From NCBI RefSeq assembly GCF_002927275.1, contig NZ_PRKW01000001.1, positions 744,001-808,000 of the forward strand: 64,000 nt of DNA, written 5' to 3'. Each line of letters begins with the position of its first letter. Positions within the stretch are counted from its first letter, which is position 1. The position numbers and the translations under genes were made by a program. Below are positions 28,300 through 37,968 of the stretch, piece by piece. Below the pieces are notes generated by a model. The model was not told where the DNA came from. It was given only the letters and a program-made list of their open reading frames with translations, and did no database searches. This DNA is from Arthrobacter pityocampae. GTDB lineage: Bacteria; Actinomycetota; Actinomycetes; Actinomycetales; Micrococcaceae.

Positions 28300-29751
28300 T
28301 CACCCTTCGATCTCCGTCAGGTCCCCGGTGGGCGTGTTGGTCCTGCGGTTGATGAGCCAGGTGACGAACCAGAGCACGATGCCGATCGCCATGAGGGCGC
28401 CGGCGATCTGGTACTGGATGATGTCGCGGCCCACCCAGGGCCCGGCGAGGAAGAGGCACAGGACCCCGGCCACTGCGGGGAGCGGTCCCGGGGAGGTGAA
28501 GAACACCTTCCGGTTGACGTCGCGTTTGCGGCGCAGCACCAGGCAGGCGAGGTTCACCACGGCGAAGACGCACAGGAGCAGGAACGCGGTGGTCCCGGAG
28601 AGGTTGGCGACGACGTTGCTGTCCGGATCGCTGGCCACGTAGAGGATGAGGCCGACCGCCAGGACAGTCGAGAAGGCGATACCGGCCCAGGGCGTGCAGC
28701 GCACCGGGAGCACCTTGCCCAGCGGCCGGGGCAGCACGCCCTGCCGGGCCATCCCGTAGATGAGGCGGCTGGCCATCAGCATGTTGATCAGGGCGGTGTT
28801 CGCGACGGCGAAGACGGCGAGGAAGGGGAAGATCTGGTCGATGGGGAAATCGGGCGATCCCTTGTGCACCACCTCGAGCAGTGCCGCGCCCTCGGCCTCC
28901 CGGATGCCCTCCAGCTCGGTGGGGCTCAGCACCGTGACCACGGAGACGGCCACCAGCATGTAGAAGATGACCGCGATCCCGAGGCCGGTGAGCATGGTCC
29001 GCGGGAAGATGCGCTCCGGGTTCTGCGTCTCCTCGACCATGTTGACGGAGTCCTCGAAGCCGACCATCGCGAAGAAGGCGATCGACGTGGCGGCCGTGAC
29101 CGCCAGGAACAAGCCCTTGTCCTGGTAGTCGGTGAAGACGAAGACCTCGCCCAGATTGCCCGTGCCCTGCGCCATGGCATAGAAGCCGACGCCGATCACG
29201 ATGCACAGCGCCGCGACCTCGATGAGCGTCAGGACGACGTTGAACTTGACGCTCTCGCCGACCCCCCGGAGGTTGATCAGCGCTAGCAGGAGCATGAATC
29301 CGAGGGCGACGGCGGTGAGCATCCCCTGACCCGGCATCTCCATCCAGCCGTTGACCACGAGGCCGCCGAAGAAGTTCTGCGCGAGCACGTTGGCGGACGT
29401 GGCGGCGCTGGTGATGCCGGAGCAGACGACGGCGAAGGCCACCAGGAAGGTGACGAAGTGGACGCCGAACGCCTTGTGGGCGTAAAGGGCGGCCCCCGCC
29501 GCCTGGGGGTACTGCGTCACGAGTTCGAGGTAGGAGAATGCCGTCATGGTCGCCACGATGAAGGCGAGCAGGAACGGGAGCCACACGATGCCGCCCACCG
29601 TCCCGGCCATGGTCCCGGTGACCGCGTAGACGCCGGCACCGAGGATGTCCCCCACGATGAACAGGAGGAGCAGCTTCGGCCCGAGGACCCGTTTGAGTTC
29701 GGGTTCCTTCGCGGTCGACGCGTCGGACACGTGCTCTGCAGAAGTACTCAT
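28300..29751 (-). CDS. APC-family amino-acid permease
   Basis: 483 aa with about twelve membrane helices. The first helix carries GDILGAGVYAVTGTMAG, the unwound substrate-binding stretch of APC transporters; later segments are MVGFEDSVNMVEETQNPERI and NTALINMLMASRLIYGMARQ. The cytosolic N-terminus is about 25 residues. ATG 29751 has GGAGAGG upstream. Long in-frame extension upstream is not used. Substrate unknown. Confidence 0.88.
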   Translation of the reverse strand: MSTSAEHVSDASTAKEPELKRVLGPKLLLLFIVGDILGAGVYAVTGTMAGTVGGIVWLPFLLAFIVATMTAFSYLELVTQYPQAAGAALYAHKAFGVHFVTFLVAFAVVCSGITSAATSANVLAQNFFGGLVVNGWMEMPGQGMLTAVALGFMLLLALINLRGVGESVKFNVVLTLIEVAALCIVIGVGFYAMAQGTGNLGEVFVFTDYQDKGLFLAVTAATSIAFFAMVGFEDSVNMVEETQNPERIFPRTMLTGLGIAVIFYMLVAVSVVTVLSPTELEGIREAEGAALLEVVHKGSPDFPIDQIFPFLAVFAVANTALINMLMASRLIYGMARQGVLPRPLGKVLPVRCTPWAGIAFSTVLAVGLILYVASDPDSNVVANLSGTTAFLLLCVFAVVNLACLVLRRKRDVNRKVFFTSPGPLPAVAGVLCLFLAGPWVGRDIIQYQIAGALMAIGIVLWFVTWLINRRTNTPTGDLTEIEG

Positions 29752-29986
29752 GGACGGCCTCTCCGTTGGTTCCCACCTCACTGTGGTACTGATCACCCTA
29801 CTTAGCAAGATCTCGCTTGCGTCTCCCGTGGGCGGTCGCTTCCGGCACCGGATCCGCAGAGCACGCCGTCGTGCACGGCTTTGCCGCATCCGAGTGCGTG
29901 TCGCGGCGGGACACGCCGCTGATCGGGAGCCTCCCGACCGAGAGGCGCCCACGACGGCACGGGCCTCCGCACCATCGACTTCCGCG

Positions 29987-30015
29987 TTGACACCCCGTGT
30001 GACGCGGATTACTCT
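29987..30015 (+). promoter_or_regulatory. Sugar operon promoter TTGACA-N17-TACTCT
   Basis: Consensus -35 TTGACA (29987-29992) and -10 TACTCT (30010-30015) with a 17-bp spacer. Confidence 0.8.
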
Positions 30016-30028
30016 GGGAACGTTCACA
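30015..30028 (+). promoter_or_regulatory. LacI-family operator 1 (TGGGAACGTTCACA)
   Basis: Near-palindrome centred on ACGT (arms TGGGAAC/GTTCACA, one mismatch), starting on the last base of the -10 box and covering the expected transcript start. Typical LacI/GalR site. Confidence 0.75.
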
Positions 30029-30059
30029 GATTCTCGATGGAGAGCGTGGCGGCCGGATA

Positions 30060-30073
30060 TGGGAGCGTTCACA
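30060..30073 (+). promoter_or_regulatory. LacI-family operator 2 (TGGGAGCGTTCACA)
   Basis: Second copy, 45 bp downstream of the first and with one further mismatch. Two sites about four helical turns apart would suit cooperative binding. Confidence 0.65.
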
Positions 30074-30140
30074 GAGCGCGCTCGCAACCTCCCCTGCAGC
30101 TCCTGCCCGGGGATCGGCAGCGCAGCACCGAGGAGCAGGT

Positions 30141-32204
30141 TTGGCACAGGAAACCACCGTCGCAGGACTGTCCGGCAGCGGGGATCTCGTCTACGGGTGT
30201 GACTACAATCCCGAGCAGTGGGACCCGTCCGTCTGGGTCGAGGACGTCCGCCTGATGAGGGAGGCCGGCGTCAATCTCGTGGCCGTCAACATCTTCGGCT
30301 GGGCGGAACTGGAACCGGAGCCGGGCGTCTTCCGCTTCGAGACCCTCGACGCCGTCCTGGACCTCCTCGCCGAGAACGGTATCGGGGTGAACCTGGGCAC
30401 CGGGACGTCCTCGACCCCCGCCTGGCTCACCACCGCCCACCCGGAACTCCTCCCCCGCACCGCCGACGGCACCGCCCGCTGGCCGGGTGGCCGGCAGGCG
30501 TTCTGCCCCAGCTCCCCCGTCTACCGCGAGCACGCCCTCGCGCTCGTCGCGCAGGTCGCCGCCCGCTACGGCAGCCACCCAGCGCTGCGCCTGTGGCACG
30601 TGTCCAACGAACTCGGCTGCCACAACTCCCTCTGCTACTGCGACGTCTCCGCCGAGGCCTTCCGCGGGTGGCTGCGGGCCCGCTACGAGAACCTCGACGC
30701 CCTCAACGCCGCCTGGGGCACCGCGTTCTGGAGCCAGCGGTACTCGGGGTGGGAGCAGATCCTGCCCCCGAGGCTCACGCTGTCGGCGACCAACCCGACG
30801 CAGACGCTCGACTTCAACCGCTTCAGCTCCGACGAGCTCCTCGCGCACTACGCGGCCGAGGAAGCCGTCCTGCGGGCCCACAGCACTGTCCCCGTCACCA
30901 CGAACTTCATGGTCGCCGCGCACATCCGCAACCAGGACTACTGGGCGTGGGCGCCCTCGATGGACGTCATCGCCAACGACCACTACCTGGATCACCGCCT
31001 CGACGCCCCGCTGGCCGAGCTCGCCTTCGCCGCGGACACCACCCGCGGGCTGGCGCAGGGCCGGCCCTGGCTGCTCATGGAGCACTCCACCGGGGCCGTG
31101 AACTGGCAGCCCCGCAACATCGCCAAGGGCCCGGGCGAGATGATCCGCAACTCCCTGACCCACCTCGCCCGCGGCGCGGACGGCCTGTGCTTCTTCCAGT
31201 GGCGGGCGTCGCTGCAGGGCAGCGAGAAGTTCCACTCCGCGATGGTTCCCCACGCCGGCACCGACTCGCAGGTCTGGCGCGACGTCGTCGAACTCGGTTC
31301 CTCCCTGGCCAGGCTGCGCGAACTCGCGGGGACCACAGTGCACGCGGACGTCGCCCTGGTGTTCAGCTGGGAGGCCTGGTGGGCCCACGACCAGGAGTCG
31401 CACCCCTCCGGCGACGTCCGCTACATCGAGCAGGTGCACGCCGCTTACAAGGCCCTGTGGGACGCCGGCATCACCGTCGACGTCGTGGCACCCGGCGCCG
31501 GCCTCTCGGCCTACCGCCTCGTCGTGGTGCCGAACCTCTACCTCGTCCGCGACGACCACGCCGCGACCATCAGCGACTTCGTGGCCGGGGGCGGGTCCGC
31601 CGTCGTCACGTTCTTCAGTGGCATCGTCGACGAGAACGAGAGGGTGCGCCCCGGCGGGTACCCCGGAGCGTTCCGGGAGCTGCTCGGCCTCCGGTCCGAG
31701 GAGTTCTTCCCGCTCGACCCGGCACACCCGCTCACCCTCGACAACGGCTCCCCCGCGTCCCTCTGGTCGGAGGCCGTCCGCCTCACCACGGCCGAGGCCG
31801 TGCTCAGCTATGCGACCGGCCAGCACACCGGCAGCCCCGCGGTCACGCGCAACCGGTTCGGCACGGGCACCGCCTGGTACGTCGGCACGGTGCTCGACGG
31901 CGGCGTCCTGAAGGACCTGCTGCTCCGCGCCGCCGTCGCCGCCGGGGTCCCCGTCTCCGATGTGCAGTCCGGCCTCGAGACGGTCACCCGCCGCGGCAAC
32001 GGACACGAGTACCTCTTCCTCATCAACCACGGCACCGAGGACCGCAAGCACCGGGTCAACGGCCTGGAACTGCTGACCGCGGAGGCCGTGGCCGACGCCG
32101 TCGTCGTTCCCGCGGGCGCAGTGCGCGTTGTCCGCACCACCTCATCAACCCCCACCGACGGCTCCGCCCCGGGCCGAAAGGATGCAGGCAATGACCGTCA
32201 TTAG
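30141..32204 (+). CDS. Beta-galactosidase, glycoside hydrolase family 42
   Basis: 687-aa GH42 enzyme releasing beta-galactosides in the cytosol. N-terminal TIM barrel with acid/base Glu157 (WHVSNELGCH) and nucleophile Glu314 (WLLMEHSTG), then the trimerisation domain (about 390-600) and a small C-terminal beta domain. TTG start at 30141 lies after GAGGAGCAGG. First gene of a four-gene operon with an ABC sugar importer; the end overlaps the first permease by 14 bp. The tail TSSTPTDGSAPGRKD is unusual and lies over the permease ribosome binding site. Confidence 0.94.
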   Translation: MAQETTVAGLSGSGDLVYGCDYNPEQWDPSVWVEDVRLMREAGVNLVAVNIFGWAELEPEPGVFRFETLDAVLDLLAENGIGVNLGTGTSSTPAWLTTAHPELLPRTADGTARWPGGRQAFCPSSPVYREHALALVAQVAARYGSHPALRLWHVSNELGCHNSLCYCDVSAEAFRGWLRARYENLDALNAAWGTAFWSQRYSGWEQILPPRLTLSATNPTQTLDFNRFSSDELLAHYAAEEAVLRAHSTVPVTTNFMVAAHIRNQDYWAWAPSMDVIANDHYLDHRLDAPLAELAFAADTTRGLAQGRPWLLMEHSTGAVNWQPRNIAKGPGEMIRNSLTHLARGADGLCFFQWRASLQGSEKFHSAMVPHAGTDSQVWRDVVELGSSLARLRELAGTTVHADVALVFSWEAWWAHDQESHPSGDVRYIEQVHAAYKALWDAGITVDVVAPGAGLSAYRLVVVPNLYLVRDDHAATISDFVAGGGSAVVTFFSGIVDENERVRPGGYPGAFRELLGLRSEEFFPLDPAHPLTLDNGSPASLWSEAVRLTTAEAVLSYATGQHTGSPAVTRNRFGTGTAWYVGTVLDGGVLKDLLLRAAVAAGVPVSDVQSGLETVTRRGNGHEYLFLINHGTEDRKHRVNGLELLTAEAVADAVVVPAGAVRVVRTTSSTPTDGSAPGRKDAGNDRH

Positions 32205-33120
32205 CACTCCGGCCGAGTCCCCGAAGGCTCCCCCTGTCACGAGGAAGAACCGCTCGTCGGGAGCGCAGCGCCGCGCCGTAGCCATCTTCATCGCCCCGTT
32301 CGCGCTACTCTTCATCGCCTTCTACGCCATCCCGATCGTCTACGCGGTCATCCAGTCGCTGCTCACCGTCGAGCGGGAAGGCACCTTCGGCAAACCCGAG
32401 CAGGTCTTCGGCGGCCTCGTGCAGTATCAGCAGGTCTTCCAGAACACAGCGTTCTGGGAAGCGGTGGCGCGGGTCCTGCTGTTCGGCGTCGTGCAGGTGC
32501 CGGTCATGCTCGGCCTCGCCCTGCTGTTCGCGCTGCTCCTCGACTCACCGCTGCTCAAGGGCAAGAAGTTTTTCCGTCTGGCGTTCTTCGCGCCCTACGC
32601 GGTCCCCGGCGTGATCGCCGCGATCATGTGGGGGTTCCTGTACTCGCCGTCCCTCTCGCCGTTCGGCGCGGTGACCTCAAACGTCGACTTCCTGGGCGCC
32701 GACCTGGTGCTGTGGGCCATCGCGAACATCGTGACGTGGGTCTACGTGGGCTACAACATGCTGATCATCTACGCGTCCCTGCTCGCGATCCCCACCGAGA
32801 TCTACGAGGCGGCACGACTCGACGGCGCCAGCAATATCCAGATCGCCTGGCGCATCAAGATCCCCCTGGTGGTCCCCGCGATCATCCTCACCGCGGTCTT
32901 CTCGATCATCGGCACGCTCCAGCTGCTGGCCGAACCGCAGACCCTGCGCAGCTTCAGCTCGGCGATCAGCAGCACGTACACCCCGAACCTCGCGGTCTAC
33001 ACCACGGCCTCCATCCCCAACTACAACCTGGCCGCCGCCTTCTCGGTGGTCCTGGCCCTCGCCACCTTCATCCTCTCCTTCGTCTTCCTGAAGGCCACCC
33101 AGCGGAAGGTATCCCAGTGA
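32191..33120 (+). CDS. ABC sugar transporter permease (MalF/LacF type)
   Basis: 309-aa inner-membrane permease with six helices and an EAA loop EIYEAARLDGASNIQIAWRI that docks the ATPase. ATG 32191 is chosen over 32182 because AAAGG lies 9 nt upstream. Together with the next gene and the binding protein it should import the galactoside substrate of the adjacent GH42 enzyme; the ATPase (MsmK-like) is not in the window. Confidence 0.9.
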   Translation: MTVISTPAESPKAPPVTRKNRSSGAQRRAVAIFIAPFALLFIAFYAIPIVYAVIQSLLTVEREGTFGKPEQVFGGLVQYQQVFQNTAFWEAVARVLLFGVVQVPVMLGLALLFALLLDSPLLKGKKFFRLAFFAPYAVPGVIAAIMWGFLYSPSLSPFGAVTSNVDFLGADLVLWAIANIVTWVYVGYNMLIIYASLLAIPTEIYEAARLDGASNIQIAWRIKIPLVVPAIILTAVFSIIGTLQLLAEPQTLRSFSSAISSTYTPNLAVYTTASIPNYNLAAAFSVVLALATFILSFVFLKATQRKVSQ

Positions 33121-34049
33121 TGGCAACCCCAGCCACCGCCTCCAAGCGCCCCCGCGGCGGGAGCACGACGGCAAGCGACGTCGAGACCCGCGGACGCGGT
33201 CCACGCCAGAGCATCATGTCCCGCAGCGCGGCGATGCTCGTCATGGGTGTCTTCACCCTCTACTTCCTGACCCCCATCTGGTGGCTGCTCACCACCTCGA
33301 CGAAAACCGGCGGCGAGATCACCTCCACAGCGCCGCTGTGGTTCACCACGAACTCCCTCGGCACGTTCTTCGACAACCTCGGGCGCCTGTTCACCTACGG
33401 CGACGGCCTCTTCGGCCGATGGCTCCTGAACTCCGCCGTTTACGCCGGTGTCGGCGCCCTGATCGGGACGGTCATCGCGGCGATGTGCGGCTACGCCCTC
33501 GCGAAGTACGAGTTCCGGGGGCGTGAGGCCATCTTCAACGTCGTGCTCAGCGGCGTCCTCGTCCCCGCCACCGCCCTGGCCCTGCCGCTGTTCCTCATCT
33601 TCAGCCGGGTCGAACTCACGAACACCATGCTGGCCGTCTTCCTGCCGAGCCTCGTCAGTCCCTTCGGCGTCTATCTGGCCCGGATCTACGCCGCGGCCAG
33701 CGTGCCCGGCGAGCTGCTGGAGGCTGCGCGCCTCGACGGCTCCGGCGAGATCCGGACCTTCTTCACCGTGTCCACACGCCTCATGGCGCCGGCCCTCGTG
33801 ACCATCTTCCTGTTCCAGTTCGTCGCCATCTGGAACAACTTCTTCCTGCCGCTGATCATGCTCCGGGATCAGGCCCTCTTCCCCGTGACCCTGGGGCTGT
33901 ACGCCTGGAACAGCCAGATCAGCCAGATCCCCGAACTGCGGTCCCTCGTCATCGTCGGGGCGCTCGTCTCGATCGTCCCGCTGATCATCGCCTTCCTCGC
34001 CCTCCAGCGGTTCTGGAGCAGCGGTCTCGGCGCCGGCAGTGTCAAGTAG
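33120..34049 (+). CDS. ABC sugar transporter permease (MalG/LacG type)
   Basis: 309-aa partner permease with six helices. The EAA loop reads ELLEAARLDGSGEIRTFF. ATG 33120 overlaps the upstream stop by one base (TGATG). N-terminal about 40 residues are Ser/Arg-rich and cytosolic. Confidence 0.9.
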   Translation: MATPATASKRPRGGSTTASDVETRGRGPRQSIMSRSAAMLVMGVFTLYFLTPIWWLLTTSTKTGGEITSTAPLWFTTNSLGTFFDNLGRLFTYGDGLFGRWLLNSAVYAGVGALIGTVIAAMCGYALAKYEFRGREAIFNVVLSGVLVPATALALPLFLIFSRVELTNTMLAVFLPSLVSPFGVYLARIYAAASVPGELLEAARLDGSGEIRTFFTVSTRLMAPALVTIFLFQFVAIWNNFFLPLIMLRDQALFPVTLGLYAWNSQISQIPELRSLVIVGALVSIVPLIIAFLALQRFWSSGLGAGSVK

Positions 34050-34133
34050 CCACCCCATCCTCCCGACCAGCACCACAGGTGCAGGGGCGTCCGCCCCCGC
34101 ACTGCACTGCTCAATCAACCGATAGGAAAGACA

Positions 34134-35468
34134 ATGCGCGCGCATTACGGAAAAGTCACCGCGGCCTTTGCCATGATCTCTGCGCTGGCTCTCTCCGGCT
34201 GCTCAGCCGGCGGGGACAGCTCTGAAGCGGGTGGCGAAGCGGCCCCCTGCGAGGCCTCCGACGGGCCCGTGACCCTGCAGTTCACCACGTGGGTTCCGGG
34301 GATGGACGAGGTCGTCAAGCTGTGGAACGCGGACAACCCCGACATCCAGGTCGAGGTGCAGACCGGACCCAACGGCAACTCGGGCACGTACCAGAACTTC
34401 TTCAACCAGATCCAGGCCGGCAACGCACCGGACCTCGGCCAGATCGAATACGACGCCCTGCCGAACTTCCGCGTGCAGGACGGCCTCGAGAACCTGGCCG
34501 GCTGCGAGGGCGTCGCCGACGCACAGGACCAGTTCGTCGACTGGACCTGGGGTCAGGTGACCTTCGGCGAGGAGGACTCCGTCTACGCGATCCCGCAGGA
34601 CAGCGGCCCCATGGCCATGTACTACCGCGCCGATCTCTTCGAGCAGGCCGGCATCGAGGTGCCCACCACCTGGGAGGAGTACGCCGCAGCGGCCGAGAAG
34701 ATCAAGGCCGAGGGCTCCTACATCACCAACTTCCCGAAGACCGACGTCAACTGGTTCGCCGGGATGGTCTGGCAGAACGGCGGCCAGTGGTTCGCGAACG
34801 ACGGCGAGGCCTGGGACGTCAACCTGACCAGCCCCGAGTCCGAGGAGGTCGCCACCTACTGGCAGGACCTGCTGTCCAATGACCTCGTCTCCACCCTGCC
34901 GTCCTTCTCGGACGAATGGAACGCGTCCTTCAACGAGGGCCAGCAGTGGACCTGGGTCTCCGCGGTCTGGGGTGCGACCACATTGTCCGACGGCGCTCCC
35001 GACACCGCCGGCAAATGGGCCGTTGCCCCGATGCCGCAGTGGGAGGACGGCGGCGAGACCGCCGGTAACTGGGGCGGCTCCTCGACGGCTGTGCTGAAGG
35101 GCTCCGAGCACCCGGCCGAGGCCGCGAAGTTCGCGCTCTGGCTGAACACCGATCCCGAAGCGCTGGCCCTCGCCAACGAGCTCGGCGGCCTGTACCCGGC
35201 AGCAAAGTCCGCGGCCGACCTCGAGGCCTTCTCGGGTGGCGTCGAGTACTACGGCGGACAGAAGATCTACGACGTCTTCTCCGAGGCTTCCGCCCAGGTG
35301 AACCCCGATTTCACCTGGGGTCCCACGATGACGCAGACCTACACGGATGTCTCCGACGGATTCGGTGCTGCCATCGGCGGTTCCAGCACCCTGATGGAGG
35401 CCCTCGAGAACGGGCAGCAGAAGACCATCGACGCGCTGAAGGCACAGTCCATCCCCGTCGCGGAATAG
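34134..35468 (+). CDS. ABC sugar transporter substrate-binding lipoprotein
   Basis: 444-aa extracytoplasmic sugar-binding protein (group I). Signal peptide with lipobox LSGC (lipidated Cys23), then the family motif region MTQTYTDVSDGFGAAI near the C-terminus and the hinge segment GQIEYDALPNFRVQDGL. ATG preceded by TAGGAAAG. Last gene of the galactoside operon, closed by a hairpin. Confidence 0.92.
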   Translation: MRAHYGKVTAAFAMISALALSGCSAGGDSSEAGGEAAPCEASDGPVTLQFTTWVPGMDEVVKLWNADNPDIQVEVQTGPNGNSGTYQNFFNQIQAGNAPDLGQIEYDALPNFRVQDGLENLAGCEGVADAQDQFVDWTWGQVTFGEEDSVYAIPQDSGPMAMYYRADLFEQAGIEVPTTWEEYAAAAEKIKAEGSYITNFPKTDVNWFAGMVWQNGGQWFANDGEAWDVNLTSPESEEVATYWQDLLSNDLVSTLPSFSDEWNASFNEGQQWTWVSAVWGATTLSDGAPDTAGKWAVAPMPQWEDGGETAGNWGGSSTAVLKGSEHPAEAAKFALWLNTDPEALALANELGGLYPAAKSAADLEAFSGGVEYYGGQKIYDVFSEASAQVNPDFTWGPTMTQTYTDVSDGFGAAIGGSSTLMEALENGQQKTIDALKAQSIPVAE

Positions 35469-35492
35469 TCCTCCGATACACCCGGCTCCACG

Positions 35493-35524
35493 AAGCGCCG
35501 CGTCCCGGAAGGGGCGCGGCGCTT
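35493..35524 (+). terminator. Terminator of the beta-galactosidase/ABC operon
   Basis: 14-bp arms (35493-35506 and 35511-35524) with one G-T pair, GGAA tetraloop, then TCC. It lies 24 bp after the binding-protein stop. Confidence 0.7.
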
Positions 35525-35621
35525 TCCGCGTTCCGGGCATTCTTTCGTCGCCAGTGATCCATGCTCGGGCATTCCAGTGAAAGCGTCCCCTCACCTTCCG
35601 GGAATTGCGCCGTCACCACGG

Positions 35622-35627
35622 TATTCT
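35622..35627 (+). promoter_or_regulatory. -10 box TATTCT of the DivIVA-domain gene
   Basis: TATTCT 30 bp before ATG 35658. Confidence 0.4.
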
Positions 35628-35657
35628 TGCGGCGACCCTTCAGAAGATTGGAACAGC

Positions 35658-35840
35658 ATGGCACTCACTCCCGAAGACGTTGTGAAAGCACGATTCCGGG
35701 CGACGATGTTCAAGCAGGGGTATTCCCAGGACGACGTCGACGATTTCCTCGACAAGGTAGTGGTGGAGCTGCGGCGACTGAACGGCATCATCGCCGATCT
35801 CCAGGACGGCAAGGCCGTACCCGCCGACGACCGGAAGTAG
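35658..35840 (+). CDS. DivIVA-domain miniprotein, 60 aa
   Basis: Contains essentially only the N-terminal DivIVA/Wag31 module: LTPEDVVKARFRATMFKQGY followed by SQDDVDDFLDKVVVELRRL. The long coiled coil of Wag31 is absent, so it could bind membranes or cap DivIVA assemblies but not form filaments alone. ATG placed after a weak ribosome binding site; TATTCT lies 30 bp upstream. Confidence 0.8.
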   Translation: MALTPEDVVKARFRATMFKQGYSQDDVDDFLDKVVVELRRLNGIIADLQDGKAVPADDRK

Positions 35841-35981
35841 AACGACCCGCATCGCCCCCCTCGTTCCCGGTGGTGCCGCACCGGGGCCGCCGGCGTGGCG
35901 CGTGCCGCACCCCGACGCGCGCTAGCATGCTCGATCCCAGGAACGGCGGCGAGCGCCGCCGGCACCGGGGCCGGGTACGAA

Positions 35982-35996
35982 TAAGCTGGCGGGATG
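35982..35996 (+). promoter_or_regulatory. Leaderless promoter TAAGCT-N6-ATG
   Basis: TAAGCT (35982-35987), GGCGGG, ATG 35994. Confidence 0.5.
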
Positions 35997-37889
35997 AGTT
36001 CCTCGCACCTCCCCCAGGACCGCATCCGGGCCGAGCTTCCCTCGGTGCGCCGCCCGACGACGTCGGACGCCGACTGGCAGTCCTTCCTGACACGCTTCGA
36101 CACCGAGTTCCCGCGCCTCCAGGCGCTGTTCCACCGGATCTACGGCCCTGAGGCGGACGGCGAGCTGCTGCAGGTGGCGCTCGACGCCGCGGCATCCTGG
36201 CAGGACCGGCCGGCGGACCTCAAGGCCCTGGACGCCTCGCGTGCCATGGCCCCGGACTGGTTCTCCTCCCACCGGATGCTCGGCGGTGTCTGCTACGTGG
36301 ACCTCTATGCCGGGGATCTCGCCGGCCTCCGGGCGCGGATCCCCTACTTCCGCGAGCTCGGCCTCACCTACCTGCACCTCATGCCCCTGTTCCGGGCGCC
36401 CGAGGAGAACTCCGACGGCGGGTACGCGGTCTCGAGCTACCGCGACGTCGACCCGTCGCTCGGCACCATGGAGGACCTCGCGGACCTCGCCCGGGAGCTG
36501 CGCGAGGACGGCATAGCCCTCGTGGTCGACTTCATCTTCAACCACACCTCCGACGAGCACGAGCGGGCGCGCCGGGCCGTCGCCGGCGATCCCGAGTTCG
36601 CGGACTTCTACCTGATCTACCCCGACCGGCAGCTGCCGGACGCCTACGAGCGGACCGTCCGGGAGATCTTCCCCGACGACCACCCCGGCTCGTTCGTGCC
36701 GCTCGAGGACGGCCGGTGGGTGTGGGCCACGTTCCACTCCTTCCAGTGGGACCTCAACTACCGCAACCCGCGCGTGTTCAGGGCCATGGCCGGCGAGATG
36801 CTCTACCTCGCCAACCAGGGGGTGGACATCATCCGGATGGACGCCGTCGCCTTCATCTGGAAGCAGCTCGGCACCGCCTGCGAGAGCCTGCCCGAGGCTC
36901 ACCTGCTGCTGCAGGCCTTCAACGCGGTGTGCCGCCTCGCCGCGCCCTCCCTCCTGTTCAAGTCCGAGGCGATCGTGCATCCGGACGAGGTGGTGCAGTA
37001 CATCGACCGCGGTGAGTGCCAGCTCAGCTACAACCCGCTGCAGATGGCACTGATCTGGAACTCGCTGGCCACCCGGGAGGTCTCGCTGCTCGCCCAGGCC
37101 CTCGAGCGCCGGCACGACATCCCGGAGGGCACGGCCTGGGTCAACTACGTGCGCAGCCACGACGACATCGGCTGGACGTTCTCCGACGAGGACGCCGCGG
37201 AGCTCGGCATCAACGGCCACGACCACCGCCGGTTCCTCAACGCCTTCTACGTCGACCGCTTCCCGGACAGCTTCGCGCGCGGCGTCCCCTTCCAGGACAA
37301 CCCCCGCACCGGGGACTGCAGGATCTCCGGCACCACGGCGTCGCTGGCCGGGCTGGAGGCGCACGACGACGCCGCCGTCGCGCGCATCCTCCTCGCCCAT
37401 TCGATCATCCTCAGCACGGGCGGCATCCCGCTGCTGTACCTCGGCGACGAGGTGGGCCAGCTCAACGACTACACGTACCTCGAGGATCCCGCGAAGGCCG
37501 GGGACAGCCGCTGGGTGGGCCGGCCCGCATACCCCGCCGATCACTACAGTGCGCGGACGGACCCGACGACGGACCCCGGCGCCGTCTTCGCCGGTCTCAC
37601 CCGGCTCATCGGGGTGCGCCGGCAGACTCCCGAGTTCGCCGGCGGGCGCCTCGTGCCGTTCCACACGAACAACCCGCACGTGCTCGGCTACCAGCGGCCG
37701 GGCCTGCTCGACGGCGAGGAGTCCACCGTCGTCGTGTTCGCGAACTTCGCGGAGACCCCGCAGGACCTCGACGCCCGCACGCTGTCGGGCCTGCCCGAGC
37801 GCGCCGTGGATCTCATCATCGGCGAGTCCGAACTCCTGCGGCCGGGCATCACCCTCGAGCCGCTCGGGATCCGCTGGTACCGGATCTGA
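35994..37889 (+). CDS. Amylosucrase-type GH13 alpha-glucosyltransferase/sucrase
   Basis: 631-aa GH13 enzyme close to amylosucrase (subfamily 4). N-terminal helical domain (about 1-90), then a (beta/alpha)8 barrel with nucleophile D283 ([10 protein letters not shown]), acid/base E325 ([11 protein letters not shown]) and transition-state Asp D390 (RSHDDIGW), and a C-terminal beta domain. Expected to use sucrose, giving glucan or glucose plus fructose. No signal peptide, so cytosolic. Leaderless ATG start. Not obviously part of the upstream operon. Confidence 0.9.
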   Translation: MSSSHLPQDRIRAELPSVRRPTTSDADWQSFLTRFDTEFPRLQALFHRIYGPEADGELLQVALDAAASWQDRPADLKALDASRAMAPDWFSSHRMLGGVCYVDLYAGDLAGLRARIPYFRELGLTYLHLMPLFRAPEENSDGGYAVSSYRDVDPSLGTMEDLADLARELREDGIALVVDFIFNHTSDEHERARRAVAGDPEFADFYLIYPDRQLPDAYERTVREIFPDDHPGSFVPLEDGRWVWATFHSFQWDLNYRNPRVFRAMAGEMLYLANQGVDIIRMDAVAFIWKQLGTACESLPEAHLLLQAFNAVCRLAAPSLLFKSEAIVHPDEVVQYIDRGECQLSYNPLQMALIWNSLATREVSLLAQALERRHDIPEGTAWVNYVRSHDDIGWTFSDEDAAELGINGHDHRRFLNAFYVDRFPDSFARGVPFQDNPRTGDCRISGTTASLAGLEAHDDAAVARILLAHSIILSTGGIPLLYLGDEVGQLNDYTYLEDPAKAGDSRWVGRPAYPADHYSARTDPTTDPGAVFAGLTRLIGVRRQTPEFAGGRLVPFHTNNPHVLGYQRPGLLDGEESTVVVFANFAETPQDLDARTLSGLPERAVDLIIGESELLRPGITLEPLGIRWYRI

Positions 37890-37903
37890 CCTCTGGGCTG
37901 CGC

Positions 37904-37967
37904 TCGGGCCCGACGAGGCTCGGGTCCGACCACGTTCAGGCCCGACCACGTCCAGGCCTGACGGCGG
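37904..37967. repeat. Four imperfect 16-bp tandem repeats
   Basis: Units at 37904, 37920, 37936 and 37952 share a core of TCnGGCCCGACcacgt type (three of four units very similar). They fill the gap between two convergent genes and end at the stop codon of the shikimate dehydrogenase-like gene. Confidence 0.65.
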
Positions 37968-37968
37968 C

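Larger units (their letters stand above)
29752..30140. other. 389-bp divergent intergenic region upstream of the beta-galactosidase operon
   Basis: Holds the sugar-operon promoter and its two operators near the plus-strand end (listed separately). The part nearer the permease (29752-29980) shows no recognisable gene or repeat. Confidence 0.5.

Noticed and set aside
37904-37967. CRISPR-like or iteron repeats
   Set aside because: The copies are adjacent, imperfect and only four; no Cas or Rep gene nearby.
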